Part shown: piece after piece, positions 1-8,766 of the stretch
Numbering within the stretch: the stretch's first letter is position 1
Layout: the number at the start of each line of letters is the position of its first letter
Assembly: GCA_031272715.1 (NCBI GenBank)
Contig: JAISTH010000028.1
Span: 1 to 64,000 of the forward strand
DNA: 64,000 bases
Source: Desulfovibrio sp.
Lineage (GTDB): Bacteria > Desulfobacterota > Desulfovibrionia > Desulfovibrionales > Desulfovibrionaceae
Direction of reading: 5' to 3'
Notes under the pieces: model-generated
What the model was told of the DNA's origin: nothing
Database searches by the model: none
What the model saw: only the letters and a program-made list of their open reading frames with translations
Made by a program: the position numbers and the translations under genes

Positions 1-258
1 AAGACGGCAACATGATGACCTCCTTGTAGGCATTGATTAAGGAAGGTCTATCATGTGCTTTCCGCAAGAAAATCGCAAGAATTTTTTGGGGAACGCACCG
101 AATGGCGGAAGTTCTTGCTGGTACGGTTTGGGAAGCGAAACCCAGTCTGGATGTCAGAAAATGCCGTGGCAGGTGTCGGCCGGCGCTGGCAATCCCACGG
201 AGAGGGCAAATCCTGTCAAGACTCATATTCTATGAGACTCCATTTAATTTTTCATGTA

Positions 259-576
259 TCATGATTTTTCTGTGACTGCAACACTCTTAAGTTTGGCTGG
301 AATAAATTTTTGGATAAGCTCTAAGAAGGGCAAAAAATAATTAAGGAGAATTGTGTAATAGGAATATGGTTTAAAATTAAGAAACCCGATAAACGTGATA
401 ACCGCTAGAACCACTTGCATAAATAAATAGACAGTAACTGGAAAAGGTGTAGTTCTATCTTGAGCGACTGCTATCAGCATAAGAATGCCAAGTATGACAG
501 TCGCCGGCATCACGATATAGTGGGCGAATTTATGAAATTTCAGCGGCGGTGTATGTCTGTCGTAATACGTTTTCAT
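259..576 (-). CDS. Small multi-TM membrane protein, paralogue of the next three genes but lacking the C-terminal zinc ribbon
   Basis: ORF with the shared N-terminal motif TPPLKFHKFAHYI and hydrophobic segments. Confidence 0.6.
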   Translation of the reverse strand: MKTYYDRHTPPLKFHKFAHYIVMPATVILGILMLIAVAQDRTTPFPVTVYLFMQVVLAVITFIGFLNFKPYSYYTILLNYFLPFLELIQKFIPAKLKSVAVTEKS

Positions 577-593
577 TTTAGAACACTTTGCAT

Positions 594-1127
594 TTAATGT
601 TTATAGAGTAGATTCGTACCGCACCGTGGACAGAAATTGGCTTTTTGTTCAATTCGAGCGCCACAGCTGCTGCAAAAGTTGACGCCTGGGGGCGTGTTTG
701 CTAAATCAGGAGCATTTGCATCAAGACCAGAGTCTGTAAATAGCGGCCTTCTTTTTTTGTAGTATACATAAACGATGGCGAACCAAATACATGAACCGAC
801 AACCTGTCCAATTGCGAAAGACCTTGATATAGTCGGATCTGCCAGTGAAATTATAGAGTATGGAATTGCTATGAAAAATGAGATGAGCACTGCATACCAG
901 GAATAGAGTTGCCACTTGAAAAATCCTACGAATATGGCAATGGCTAGGACTAATTCCGCAAGCATGAAAACCATGAAGAATTCGTCATTCAGGCTGGCCC
1001 TGACAGCATAATCTGTCATGTAGAAATAAAATACGACAAGATACAATAGAATTATAAGTGGATAGTAGATGTAGTGCAAAAATTTATGAAACTTTAACGG
1101 CGTGGTGTTTCTATTGGTGTAGATCAT
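594..1127 (-). CDS. Multi-TM membrane protein with C-terminal zinc ribbon
   Basis: TTPLKFHKFLHYIYYP N-terminus, TM segments, CSSCGARIEQKANFCPRCG zinc ribbon. Confidence 0.75.
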   Translation of the reverse strand: MIYTNRNTTPLKFHKFLHYIYYPLIILLYLVVFYFYMTDYAVRASLNDEFFMVFMLAELVLAIAIFVGFFKWQLYSWYAVLISFFIAIPYSIISLADPTISRSFAIGQVVGSCIWFAIVYVYYKKRRPLFTDSGLDANAPDLANTPPGVNFCSSCGARIEQKANFCPRCGTNLLYKH

Positions 1128-1298
1128 GGGTAAGCCCTCTGATAATCCCTTTGGATTTTTGTCGTGACGGTTATAAGGTGGCCAAAATATGTTTCGATAT
1201 CATTAACGATTGCTGAATCATCTTGCGTATCAATTTCTTACAGTGTGGAGAGTCGGCTGGAGTCTCTGCAAGAGCTTTGATACACGTGGATACATTTT

Positions 1299-1808
1299 TT
1301 AGAAAGAGATATTCGCCCCGCAATGAGGGCAGAAATTCACGCCCTTTTGCAAAGGCTTGCCGCACTTGCCGCAGAAACTTTCTGCCGAAGGATTGGCCGT
1401 GTCCAGTTTGCTGCCGTTGAACAAGGGTTTTCTCTTTTTATAATAAATGTAAACCATTGCAAACCATAATATTGAACCCGCAAGTTGAGCCTTCGGGTAG
1501 AACGTCCCTAGGGTCACGTCGTTGATTGTGAAAATTGCATATAAAATGCTAACGAGAAAAAATAGAATTGTCGCATACCATGCGCACAACTGCCAAGTGA
1601 AGAACCCAACAAATACTGCAATGCATAATGCAAGCTCGAATAATGTGAAAACCATATCTCCTTCATAGTATGGAGATTGCTTGACACTTGGCTCAAAAAT
1701 CGCAGTATATGAAAAAAAAGCAAATGCGATTATGCAAATCGGAAAATAGATATAATGCAAGAACTTGTGAAACTTCAATGGCGTTGTGAGCTTGCTGGTG
1801 TAGGTCAT
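1299..1808 (-). CDS. Multi-TM membrane protein with C-terminal zinc ribbon (paralogue)
   Basis: TTPLKFHKFLHYIYFP and CGKCGKPLQKGVNFCPHCG. Confidence 0.75.
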   Translation of the reverse strand: MTYTSKLTTPLKFHKFLHYIYFPICIIAFAFFSYTAIFEPSVKQSPYYEGDMVFTLFELALCIAVFVGFFTWQLCAWYATILFFLVSILYAIFTINDVTLGTFYPKAQLAGSILWFAMVYIYYKKRKPLFNGSKLDTANPSAESFCGKCGKPLQKGVNFCPHCGANISF

Positions 1809-1961
1809 ACATATGTCCTTTGTTAGTACAGAATGATATTTTCTGTCTTTGGCGCGTGGCGATCAAAATTGTTCAAGTGTCACCAGTGATCCCCGCTTTC
1901 ATTTTTGACGCATATGGCAAAAATACTCATCAAAGATTATACAAAAAAGTAAAAACTTTAG

Positions 1962-2495
1962 TTAAATCGGAGTCACTGCCCCACACTTCAGGCAGAACTT
2001 TACGTTAATCTGCAACGGTTCGCCGCACCTGATGCAAAAATCCTTGGGCATCAGCTCATCCTCTGTAATTACGACATTATCAAGTCCACCCCTGCCGTTG
2101 AATAATGGTTTTCTTTGTATGTAATAAAAAAGAACAATGGCAAACCAAATAGTGCACCAAACGAAAAAGAACTTATAGTAATTAATCTCAAATATTGGTT
2201 TTAAAACAGCCAATATCAGAAAATATGGTATTGCCAAGAAAAATGAAACAAGTACCGTATACCATGCATACAGTTCCCAGTGGAAAAATCCGTGAAACGT
2301 AACAACAAACAGAACAAATTCTGCAAAGAAAAAGAACATATTCAACCAGTATACTGGATATATATAATACCAATAGCACCACCCCAAAAGACCAAGCATT
2401 GACAGAGAAAAAACTATTGAAAATGGACAAATCACGAAACGTATTACCTTATGGAATTTGAGCGGAGTCGTATCCTTATAGTAGTAGGTGCTCAT
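1962..2495 (-). CDS. Multi-TM membrane protein with C-terminal zinc ribbon (paralogue)
   Basis: TTPLKFHKVIRFVICP and CIRCGEPLQINVKFCLKCG. Confidence 0.75.
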   Translation of the reverse strand: MSTYYYKDTTPLKFHKVIRFVICPFSIVFSLSMLGLLGWCYWYYIYPVYWLNMFFFFAEFVLFVVTFHGFFHWELYAWYTVLVSFFLAIPYFLILAVLKPIFEINYYKFFFVWCTIWFAIVLFYYIQRKPLFNGRGGLDNVVITEDELMPKDFCIRCGEPLQINVKFCLKCGAVTPI

Positions 2496-3228
2496 GTGCT
2501 TGTCTCAAAATGATTTCATATGCTTTTCATTTTTGTGATGCGAGGCCCATAACAAAGAGTGTCGTGCAGGCAACATACTTCAGAAGTTTTGGAATTTCTG
2601 CTTGCAGACGGAATGGCGAGAATTCTGTCGGCATTCCCTTTCACGGCATGATCGTTCATGCCGAACTGGCATTCGGCGTTCGCAAGCGCTTGCAGCAGTC
2701 CAACTCTTCATCGACTCCGGCTTGACGCAACAAATCCATGCCGTCCGGAGGTTGCCCCGCCTTCGCATGGTGGCGCGGCAAGGAACCATGGAGGCCCAAG
2801 GGGCGCCTCCATGCCACATCGGCCGTCCGATCCCGGCGCCCATGCCATCCCGTCCCCTGTACACCTAAAAGTCCACCTCCGCAAGGACTTTCCCGAACCG
2901 CCCGCGTCCTCGTGCGCCCGCAAGGCGCCCCAAGGACCCCAATGGCCTCGCCCCCGCCTCCCCTGTCTCCACTCCCGCCGCAAACGTCCGGCGCCGCCAC
3001 GCCTTGCCTCTCCCCCGTCCCTTGGCCGCAAGTCACGGGCTTGACATCCACTGGGGCGCGTGGCATCTAGCATCGACAGGGTCGCCTTCGGCGTCCATGA
3101 GGATCCAGGGGACAGCGCCGCCGCATCCCGCAGGCATCGCTTCCCTGGCGCTTTCCATCGACATCGCCCGGCGTCGGCCAATCCGTCGCGCCGGCGTCCA
3201 ACGCGCGCCGCAAAACGGGCGGGGGTTC

Positions 3229-3717
3229 ATGGGGCAGGACATCTTCGATCTGGCCATCATCCTGACGATGGTGTTCTTCGTCATGCGCGGGTACTTCAAC
3301 GGATTCTTCGGCGAGGTGGCGGGCATCGTCTCCATCGTCGGCGGCCTGGGAGCGGCCCACGGCTTCAGCGACCGCCTGGCGCCAAGACTCACCGCCATCA
3401 CCGACCCCGGCCTCCAGAACATCGCCGCCTACGTCGTCATCTTCCTGGGCGTGCTGATCGCGGTGGCCGTGACCGCCCGCATCCTCCAGAGGGTGGTCAC
3501 CTTCTCCTTCGCCGCCGGAGCCGACAGGGTGTGCGGCGCCGGCGTCGGCTTCGTCAAGGGGACGATCCTCTGCGCCTTGACGCTGATGGTGTTGCGCAAG
3601 TTCTTCATGGAGTCCGCCTTCATGAAGCAGTCCCGGGTGCTGCCCTACTTCAACACCGTCATCGAGCAACTGCGCACCTGGCTGCCCCCGGATCTGCTGA
3701 CGCGGGTCGGCATGTGA
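3229..3717 (+). CDS. cvpA: CvpA family protein
   Basis: Internal ATG of ORF 3004..3717; FDLAIILTMVFFVMRGYFNGFFGEVAGIVS, typical CvpA TM protein. Confidence 0.8.
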   Translation: MGQDIFDLAIILTMVFFVMRGYFNGFFGEVAGIVSIVGGLGAAHGFSDRLAPRLTAITDPGLQNIAAYVVIFLGVLIAVAVTARILQRVVTFSFAAGADRVCGAGVGFVKGTILCALTLMVLRKFFMESAFMKQSRVLPYFNTVIEQLRTWLPPDLLTRVGM

Positions 3718-3831
3718 CGGCCGGTCCCGAGGACGCGAACCGGCCCCTTCGTCCCATGGAACGACGGCGGCGCGGACGACGGACCGGGCCGGCTCCCCTT
3801 CTCCCACGCAAACGACAAGGACAGCTTCCTG

Positions 3832-4323
3832 ATGGAATCCAAGGACATCTTCGATCTGGCCATCGTCCTGACGATGGTCTTCTTCATCGTTCGGGGGTAC
3901 TTCAACGGATTCATCGGCGAGGTGGCGGGCATCGTCTCCATCGTCGCCGGCCTGGGAGCGGCCCACAACTTCAGCGACCGGCTGTCGCCCAATCTCACGG
4001 TCATCGCCGACCCCGGCTTCCGGAACATCGCGGCCTACGTCGTCATCCTCGTGGCCGTGATGATCGTGGTGGCCGTGATCGCCCGCGTCCTCCAGAAGGT
4101 GATCAACTTCTCCTTCGCCGCCGGTGCCGACAGACTGTGCGGCGCCGGCATCGGCTTCATCAAGGGGACGATCCTCTGCGCCCTGGTGCTGCTGATGCTG
4201 CGCAAGTTCTTCGCGGACGCCGTCTTCATGACGCAATCCCGCGTGCTTCCCTACTTCGACGCCATCGTGGAGCAAATGCGCTCCTGGCTGCCGCCGGATC
4301 TGCTGACGCGGGTCGGCATGTGA
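3832..4323 (+). CDS. CvpA family protein, tandem duplicate
   Basis: Very high similarity to the protein at 3229..3717 over its full length. Confidence 0.8.
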   Translation: MESKDIFDLAIVLTMVFFIVRGYFNGFIGEVAGIVSIVAGLGAAHNFSDRLSPNLTVIADPGFRNIAAYVVILVAVMIVVAVIARVLQKVINFSFAAGADRLCGAGIGFIKGTILCALVLLMLRKFFADAVFMTQSRVLPYFDAIVEQMRSWLPPDLLTRVGM

Positions 4324-4430
4324 GGCCGCGTCCCCGGGACGCGAAGCGCCCCTCGCCCACGGACCGGCGCTGACGGCGGAACGGGTCGGCCCCCTTTTTC
4401 CCACACGCAAACGACAAGGACGGCTTCTTC

Positions 4431-5321
4431 ATGGGATCCAGCGCGCTTGAGGACCTGCAGGAAGTTGTGGAGCGACTCCTCGCCCCGGACGGCTGCCCCT
4501 GGGACAGGGAACAGACCCCGGAGAGTCTCGCCGACTACTTCGTCGAGGAGAGCCACGAACTGGCCAGCGCCATAAGAGGCGGGGATCCCGGCCAGGTCTG
4601 CGAGGAACTGGGGGATCTGGCCTTCCTGATGGTGATGCTGGCCCGGATCTGCCAGGGCCGCGGCCAGTTCAAGCTGGACGACGCCCTCGAGACGAGCCGC
4701 GCCAAGATGGTCCGGCGCCACCCCCACGTGTTCGGGGACACGGTCTTCGACTCCAGGGAGGAGCAGCTGCGGACCTGGGAACGGATCAAGCGGGACGAGC
4801 ACGCCGAAGGGGAGGACGCGCCCCAGGGGGTCTTCGACAGCCTGCCCCAGTCCCTGCCGGCGCTGATCAAGGCGTACCGGATCCACTCCAAGGCGGCCCG
4901 GGTGGGCTTCACCTGGCCCGAGGACGAGGACGTGGAGACGCAGGCGGAGTCGGAGTGGCTGGAATGGCTGGACGCCAGCATGAGGAAGGACAAGGAGGCC
5001 CAACGCCATGAGTTGGGGGACCTGCTGTTCACGCTGGTGGAACTCGGGCGGCGCAACGGGCTCAAGGCGAACGAGGCGCTGGATCTCGCGACCCGGCGCT
5101 TCCTGAGGCGTTTCGCCGCCATGGAGGGGATGGCGCGGGCGCAGGGAAAGGAATTCGCGAATCTGGATCTGGACGCCCAGAACGATCTCTGGGACGCGGT
5201 CAAGGCGGAGGAGGGGAAGGGCGCCGGGACGGCGCCGACGGGTGAGGGAAGGGAATCCGGAGGCGGAGACGCGGGTGACGCGTCCGCGGCCGGGATCGAC
5301 GGGGGCGAGAAGAGGCCGTGA
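4431..5321 (+). CDS. mazG: Nucleoside triphosphate pyrophosphohydrolase MazG
   Basis: LLAPDGCPWDREQTPESLADYFVEESHELASAI and a second MazG half (HELGDLLFTLVELGR). Confidence 0.93.
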   Translation: MGSSALEDLQEVVERLLAPDGCPWDREQTPESLADYFVEESHELASAIRGGDPGQVCEELGDLAFLMVMLARICQGRGQFKLDDALETSRAKMVRRHPHVFGDTVFDSREEQLRTWERIKRDEHAEGEDAPQGVFDSLPQSLPALIKAYRIHSKAARVGFTWPEDEDVETQAESEWLEWLDASMRKDKEAQRHELGDLLFTLVELGRRNGLKANEALDLATRRFLRRFAAMEGMARAQGKEFANLDLDAQNDLWDAVKAEEGKGAGTAPTGEGRESGGGDAGDASAAGIDGGEKRP

Positions 5322-8300
5322 CGCAGGCGTTCCGGGGGTTCCGGGGAAGGCCGCATCCGGCGCTTCTGGCGTTCCTGCTCCTTCCCCTCCTTTTCCTTCT
5401 CGTCTGCTGCCGGCCCCCCAGGGGGGCCACGGGAGAGGTGCTGCGCCTCTCCGGGGAACTGCCCAGGCCGTCCCCGGCCTACATGCAATGGCTTGAACGG
5501 CAGTCCATGCTGGCCAAGGTCCCCGAACTGACCGCGCAGGTCTCGGGGACGCCGTTCCTCTGGGGGAACGGGGGCGGACGGACGGATGCGTCGAGACTGG
5601 CGCTGCTCCTCGATGCCTGCGGGAACTGGCTGGAGGTGGACCCTTCCGCGGTGATCGACGAGCGGCCGCTGTTCAAGGCGCTGGCCCGTCCGGAGATCCT
5701 TCCCTTCCTGCGCGAGACGGCCCTTGGAGGCGTCTACGTCGCGCCGGACGGGGAAGGGGACGGGATATGGCTCGAGGGTGGCGAATCCCCGCCGCAGAAG
5801 GGGGATGGGCCTGACGGGGGGACGAGAGTGGTCTCCCTGTCCTTCGGTTCCGGGACGGGAGGGCCCGAGGCCTACGAGGCGCTGCTGACGCGGCTTGAGG
5901 CCTCCCAGGTGCAGGCCGGGGGGGATCTGCTTCCGGCGGCCACGGGAGTGGGGCCGGATTTCATGCTCCAGGCGAGGGTGTATCAGGGCTTCGCGGGTCT
6001 CTACGTCCTTTTGCCGGTGCCATCGAAGGCTTGGGGGGATCTGCCGCCGGACACCGGGGAGTGGCGTCTTGCGGCGCTTTCGCCGGAGGCGGTGGAGCGG
6101 CTTTCCAAGGAGGGAACGCTCCCTCCGGCCTTCGCGAGGGATGGCGTCCTCTGGATGGAACCCGCCGGATGGGGGGCCACTGGCAAGGTCAGGGGCTTCG
6201 ACGGAAATCCCAGACGCTGGGTGTATCGCTTCGCCGGTGACGTAAGACGGCCGGTCCTGCTGTGGCAGGATCCCTCGGGGCAGGCGAGACGGCTGCTGTC
6301 CGCGGCGGTGATCAGACGGACGGGGCTGCTGCGCCAGACCCTGACGGGCGTCAGGATGGAATCCCTGCTGGGGCTGGACGTGGGAGAGGGTGCGAGGATC
6401 GTCGCATCGAACGAAGCGTCGCGGGAACAGGCCCAAGGGGGTGAGGGCGTTCCCGGGAACGGCGAGGAGAGAAGCGGCACGGCCGTGGAGAGTCGGGAGG
6501 GCCGGACTGCCGGGGATGCCGGCCGGAGCGACACCGAGGGCGTGCAATCCCGGGCGGGCGCCTCCTCCGATGGGGGTGACGGGAAGGCGCAAGGCGGCAA
6601 CGGGCGCGCACGGCATGGGACCGGGGACGGCGCATCCCGTTCCGGCGACCGGAAAGAGACTCCCGGCAACGATGATGCCAAGGGATCCTCAGCCGCGGGA
6701 AACCCATCCGCGGGCGCCGAGGACGTCGGGACGAAGCCCAGGGCGGCCGTGCCTGCTGACGCCGAAGGGGATGGACGTCCAGGGACGGTGTCGGAGGAGG
6801 GCAAGGCCAAGGGGACGGCCGGTGGCGTGAAGGGGGGAGATGGCGCGAAGTCCTCCCGGAAGGCAGATGGCGATGGTTCGTCGGCATCGGGGGATACCGA
6901 GGGATCGGACCGTGCCCGCAAGTCCTCCCGCAAGTCCCGGAAGTCCGACGAGGAGGGCGTCTCGGCGTCTGAGGATGGCGAGGGATCCGATCGCGCCCGC
7001 AAATCCTCCCGCAAGTCCAGGAAGTCCGACGAGGAGGGCGTCTCGGCGTCTGAGGATGGCGAGGGATCCGATCGCGCCCGCAAATCCTCCCGCAAGTCCC
7101 GGAAGTCCGACGAGGAGGGCGTCTCGGCATCGGAGGATGGCGAGGGATCCGACCGTGCCCGCAAGTCCTCCCGCAAGTCCCGGAAGTCCGACGAGGAGGG
7201 CGTCTCGGCATCGGAGGATGGCGAGGGATCCGACCATTCACGTAAGTCCTCCCGCAAGTCCCGGAAGTCCGAAGAGGAGGGCGTCTCGGCCTCGGAGAAC
7301 TCCGAGGGATCCGACCGCGCCCGCAAGTCCTCCCGCAAGTCCCGGAAGTCCGAGGAGGAGGGCGTCTCGGCCTCGGAGAACCCCGAGGGATCCGACCGCT
7401 CCGGCAAGTCCTCAGGCAAGTCCCGGAAATCCCCTCGGGACTCGGACGAGACACCGTCTGACAAGGCCAGCGAAGCCGCCAAAGCCGCCAAATTCCCCCA
7501 GATCCCACCCTCGGACGTGGCCCGGGTGGCGTCCCTCGGCCCCGGCATGGAGGCCATGGCGGAGGTCGGCCGACAGATACGCCGCTACGGCGGATGGTCC
7601 TTCCAGGCCGACGTCCTTCCTGTCTCCCTGACCCCCGCCGTGCTGCAGGCCGTGGACTGCGCAAGGGACGCCGCGACCCCGGCGGCCGCCGCCTGCGCGC
7701 TTCTCACAGGCGATGCAGGAATACTGGTCGATGTCCTCTCCGAACATCTGGCCGACGAGGTGGACCAGCGAAGGCTCGTCCGCGGCTACGGGGACTGGCG
7801 AGGCGTGGATCTTCGACCGCTGCTGGCGATGCCCGGCGGGGGGGATGCGGTCTCCCGGGCCGTCGCGAGCCTCTCCCTGCCCCCCGGAACCCTGTGGATT
7901 CCCGGAAGTCAGGCGACCTTGGCGGCCAGGGCCCTCGGCCGAGAGGACGATCTCGCCCGGACCTGCCTGCTGCTCGCGGCCTTTCGGATCGGCCTCCCCG
8001 GCCTCGCCTTCGTGAGCCTTCAGGACCTGACGGGGGCCTTGCCCCCGGGATCCGGGAACGCCTCGGGCGTGGCGGGCGTGCCCCTCTGGAACGAAGGGCG
8101 GGCGACCGCATTGCCGAAGGCGCGTCTCGCCTTCGGGACGATCCCGAAACAGCTGGCCGATCCGGGAAGCTTCCTGCGCCGCATGTGCACGTTGTTGCAG
8201 GCGAGGGTGCGCCACGGGGTGCCCGCAGGGACCCTGGAGAGGATCGACAAGGGGCCGGCGGGATGCATCGCCACCCTGACACGGCTCCCCGGAGGGGGAC

Positions 8301-8491
8301 TGTGGATCGTTGCGGGAAACTTCTCGGACAAGGACCGGGAGATGTCCGTGTGGCTTCCCCGCAGGGGAACGCCTGGCCCGGCCCGTGACGTGCTCGACGG
8401 GAACCGCTCCTTCGGGGTGGGCGACGGCGTCCTGCGTCTGGAACTTCCGGCCCGCGGGGCGCGGCACATCGTCATCGGCGGGGCGTCCTGA
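5318..8491 (+). CDS. Large predicted lipoprotein with central Lys/Ser-rich repeat insert; terminal parts distantly resemble GH13/trehalose-synthase-like proteins
   Basis: Lipobox-like LLFLLVCC near the N-terminus; C-terminal NFSDKDREMSVWLP...VLDGNRSFGVGDGVLRLELPARGARHIVIG; 4-nt overlap with mazG. Confidence 0.6.
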   Translation: MTQAFRGFRGRPHPALLAFLLLPLLFLLVCCRPPRGATGEVLRLSGELPRPSPAYMQWLERQSMLAKVPELTAQVSGTPFLWGNGGGRTDASRLALLLDACGNWLEVDPSAVIDERPLFKALARPEILPFLRETALGGVYVAPDGEGDGIWLEGGESPPQKGDGPDGGTRVVSLSFGSGTGGPEAYEALLTRLEASQVQAGGDLLPAATGVGPDFMLQARVYQGFAGLYVLLPVPSKAWGDLPPDTGEWRLAALSPEAVERLSKEGTLPPAFARDGVLWMEPAGWGATGKVRGFDGNPRRWVYRFAGDVRRPVLLWQDPSGQARRLLSAAVIRRTGLLRQTLTGVRMESLLGLDVGEGARIVASNEASREQAQGGEGVPGNGEERSGTAVESREGRTAGDAGRSDTEGVQSRAGASSDGGDGKAQGGNGRARHGTGDGASRSGDRKETPGNDDAKGSSAAGNPSAGAEDVGTKPRAAVPADAEGDGRPGTVSEEGKAKGTAGGVKGGDGAKSSRKADGDGSSASGDTEGSDRARKSSRKSRKSDEEGVSASEDGEGSDRARKSSRKSRKSDEEGVSASEDGEGSDRARKSSRKSRKSDEEGVSASEDGEGSDRARKSSRKSRKSDEEGVSASEDGEGSDHSRKSSRKSRKSEEEGVSASENSEGSDRARKSSRKSRKSEEEGVSASENPEGSDRSGKSSGKSRKSPRDSDETPSDKASEAAKAAKFPQIPPSDVARVASLGPGMEAMAEVGRQIRRYGGWSFQADVLPVSLTPAVLQAVDCARDAATPAAAACALLTGDAGILVDVLSEHLADEVDQRRLVRGYGDWRGVDLRPLLAMPGGGDAVSRAVASLSLPPGTLWIPGSQATLAARALGREDDLARTCLLLAAFRIGLPGLAFVSLQDLTGALPPGSGNASGVAGVPLWNEGRATALPKARLAFGTIPKQLADPGSFLRRMCTLLQARVRHGVPAGTLERIDKGPAGCIATLTRLPGGGLWIVAGNFSDKDREMSVWLPRRGTPGPARDVLDGNRSFGVGDGVLRLELPARGARHIVIGGAS
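6905..7432 (+). repeat. In-frame 81-bp (27-aa) tandem repeat, 6 full plus 1 partial copy
   Basis: SDRARKSSRKSRKSDEEGVSASEDGEG repeated; near identical at DNA level. Confidence 0.95.
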
Positions 8492-8766
8492 CCGGGCGCG
8501 CGAGAGGGAGGGGAAGGCATCGGCGGACGGTTCCCGTCGCCTTCCGCCATCGGACGTCATCGTTCCCGGCATCCACGTGCGGCGTCTCACGGCCCCTTGC
8601 AGGGCGGCGACGGTTCGGGTATGTTCGGACATTCCGACCAGAACGAAGACTTCAAGGCCGTCCGCTTGCGGCTACCGGCCTTCCATCTATCCCAACCTAA
8701 GGAACATCATGGAGGGCGCGAATCCTCCCCTGCGGCGAGCCGTCGGGGCACCTCGCGCATAATCGC

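Noticed and set aside
3060-4410. 437-aa and 447-aa ORFs overlapping the cvpA genes
   Set aside because: Arg/Gly/His-rich shadow frames of the two cvpA genes
6001-7664. Long antisense ORFs opposite the large lipoprotein gene (518 and 437 aa)
   Set aside because: Explained by high GC and the tandem repeat; no recognisable domain, and a real gene is on the other strand
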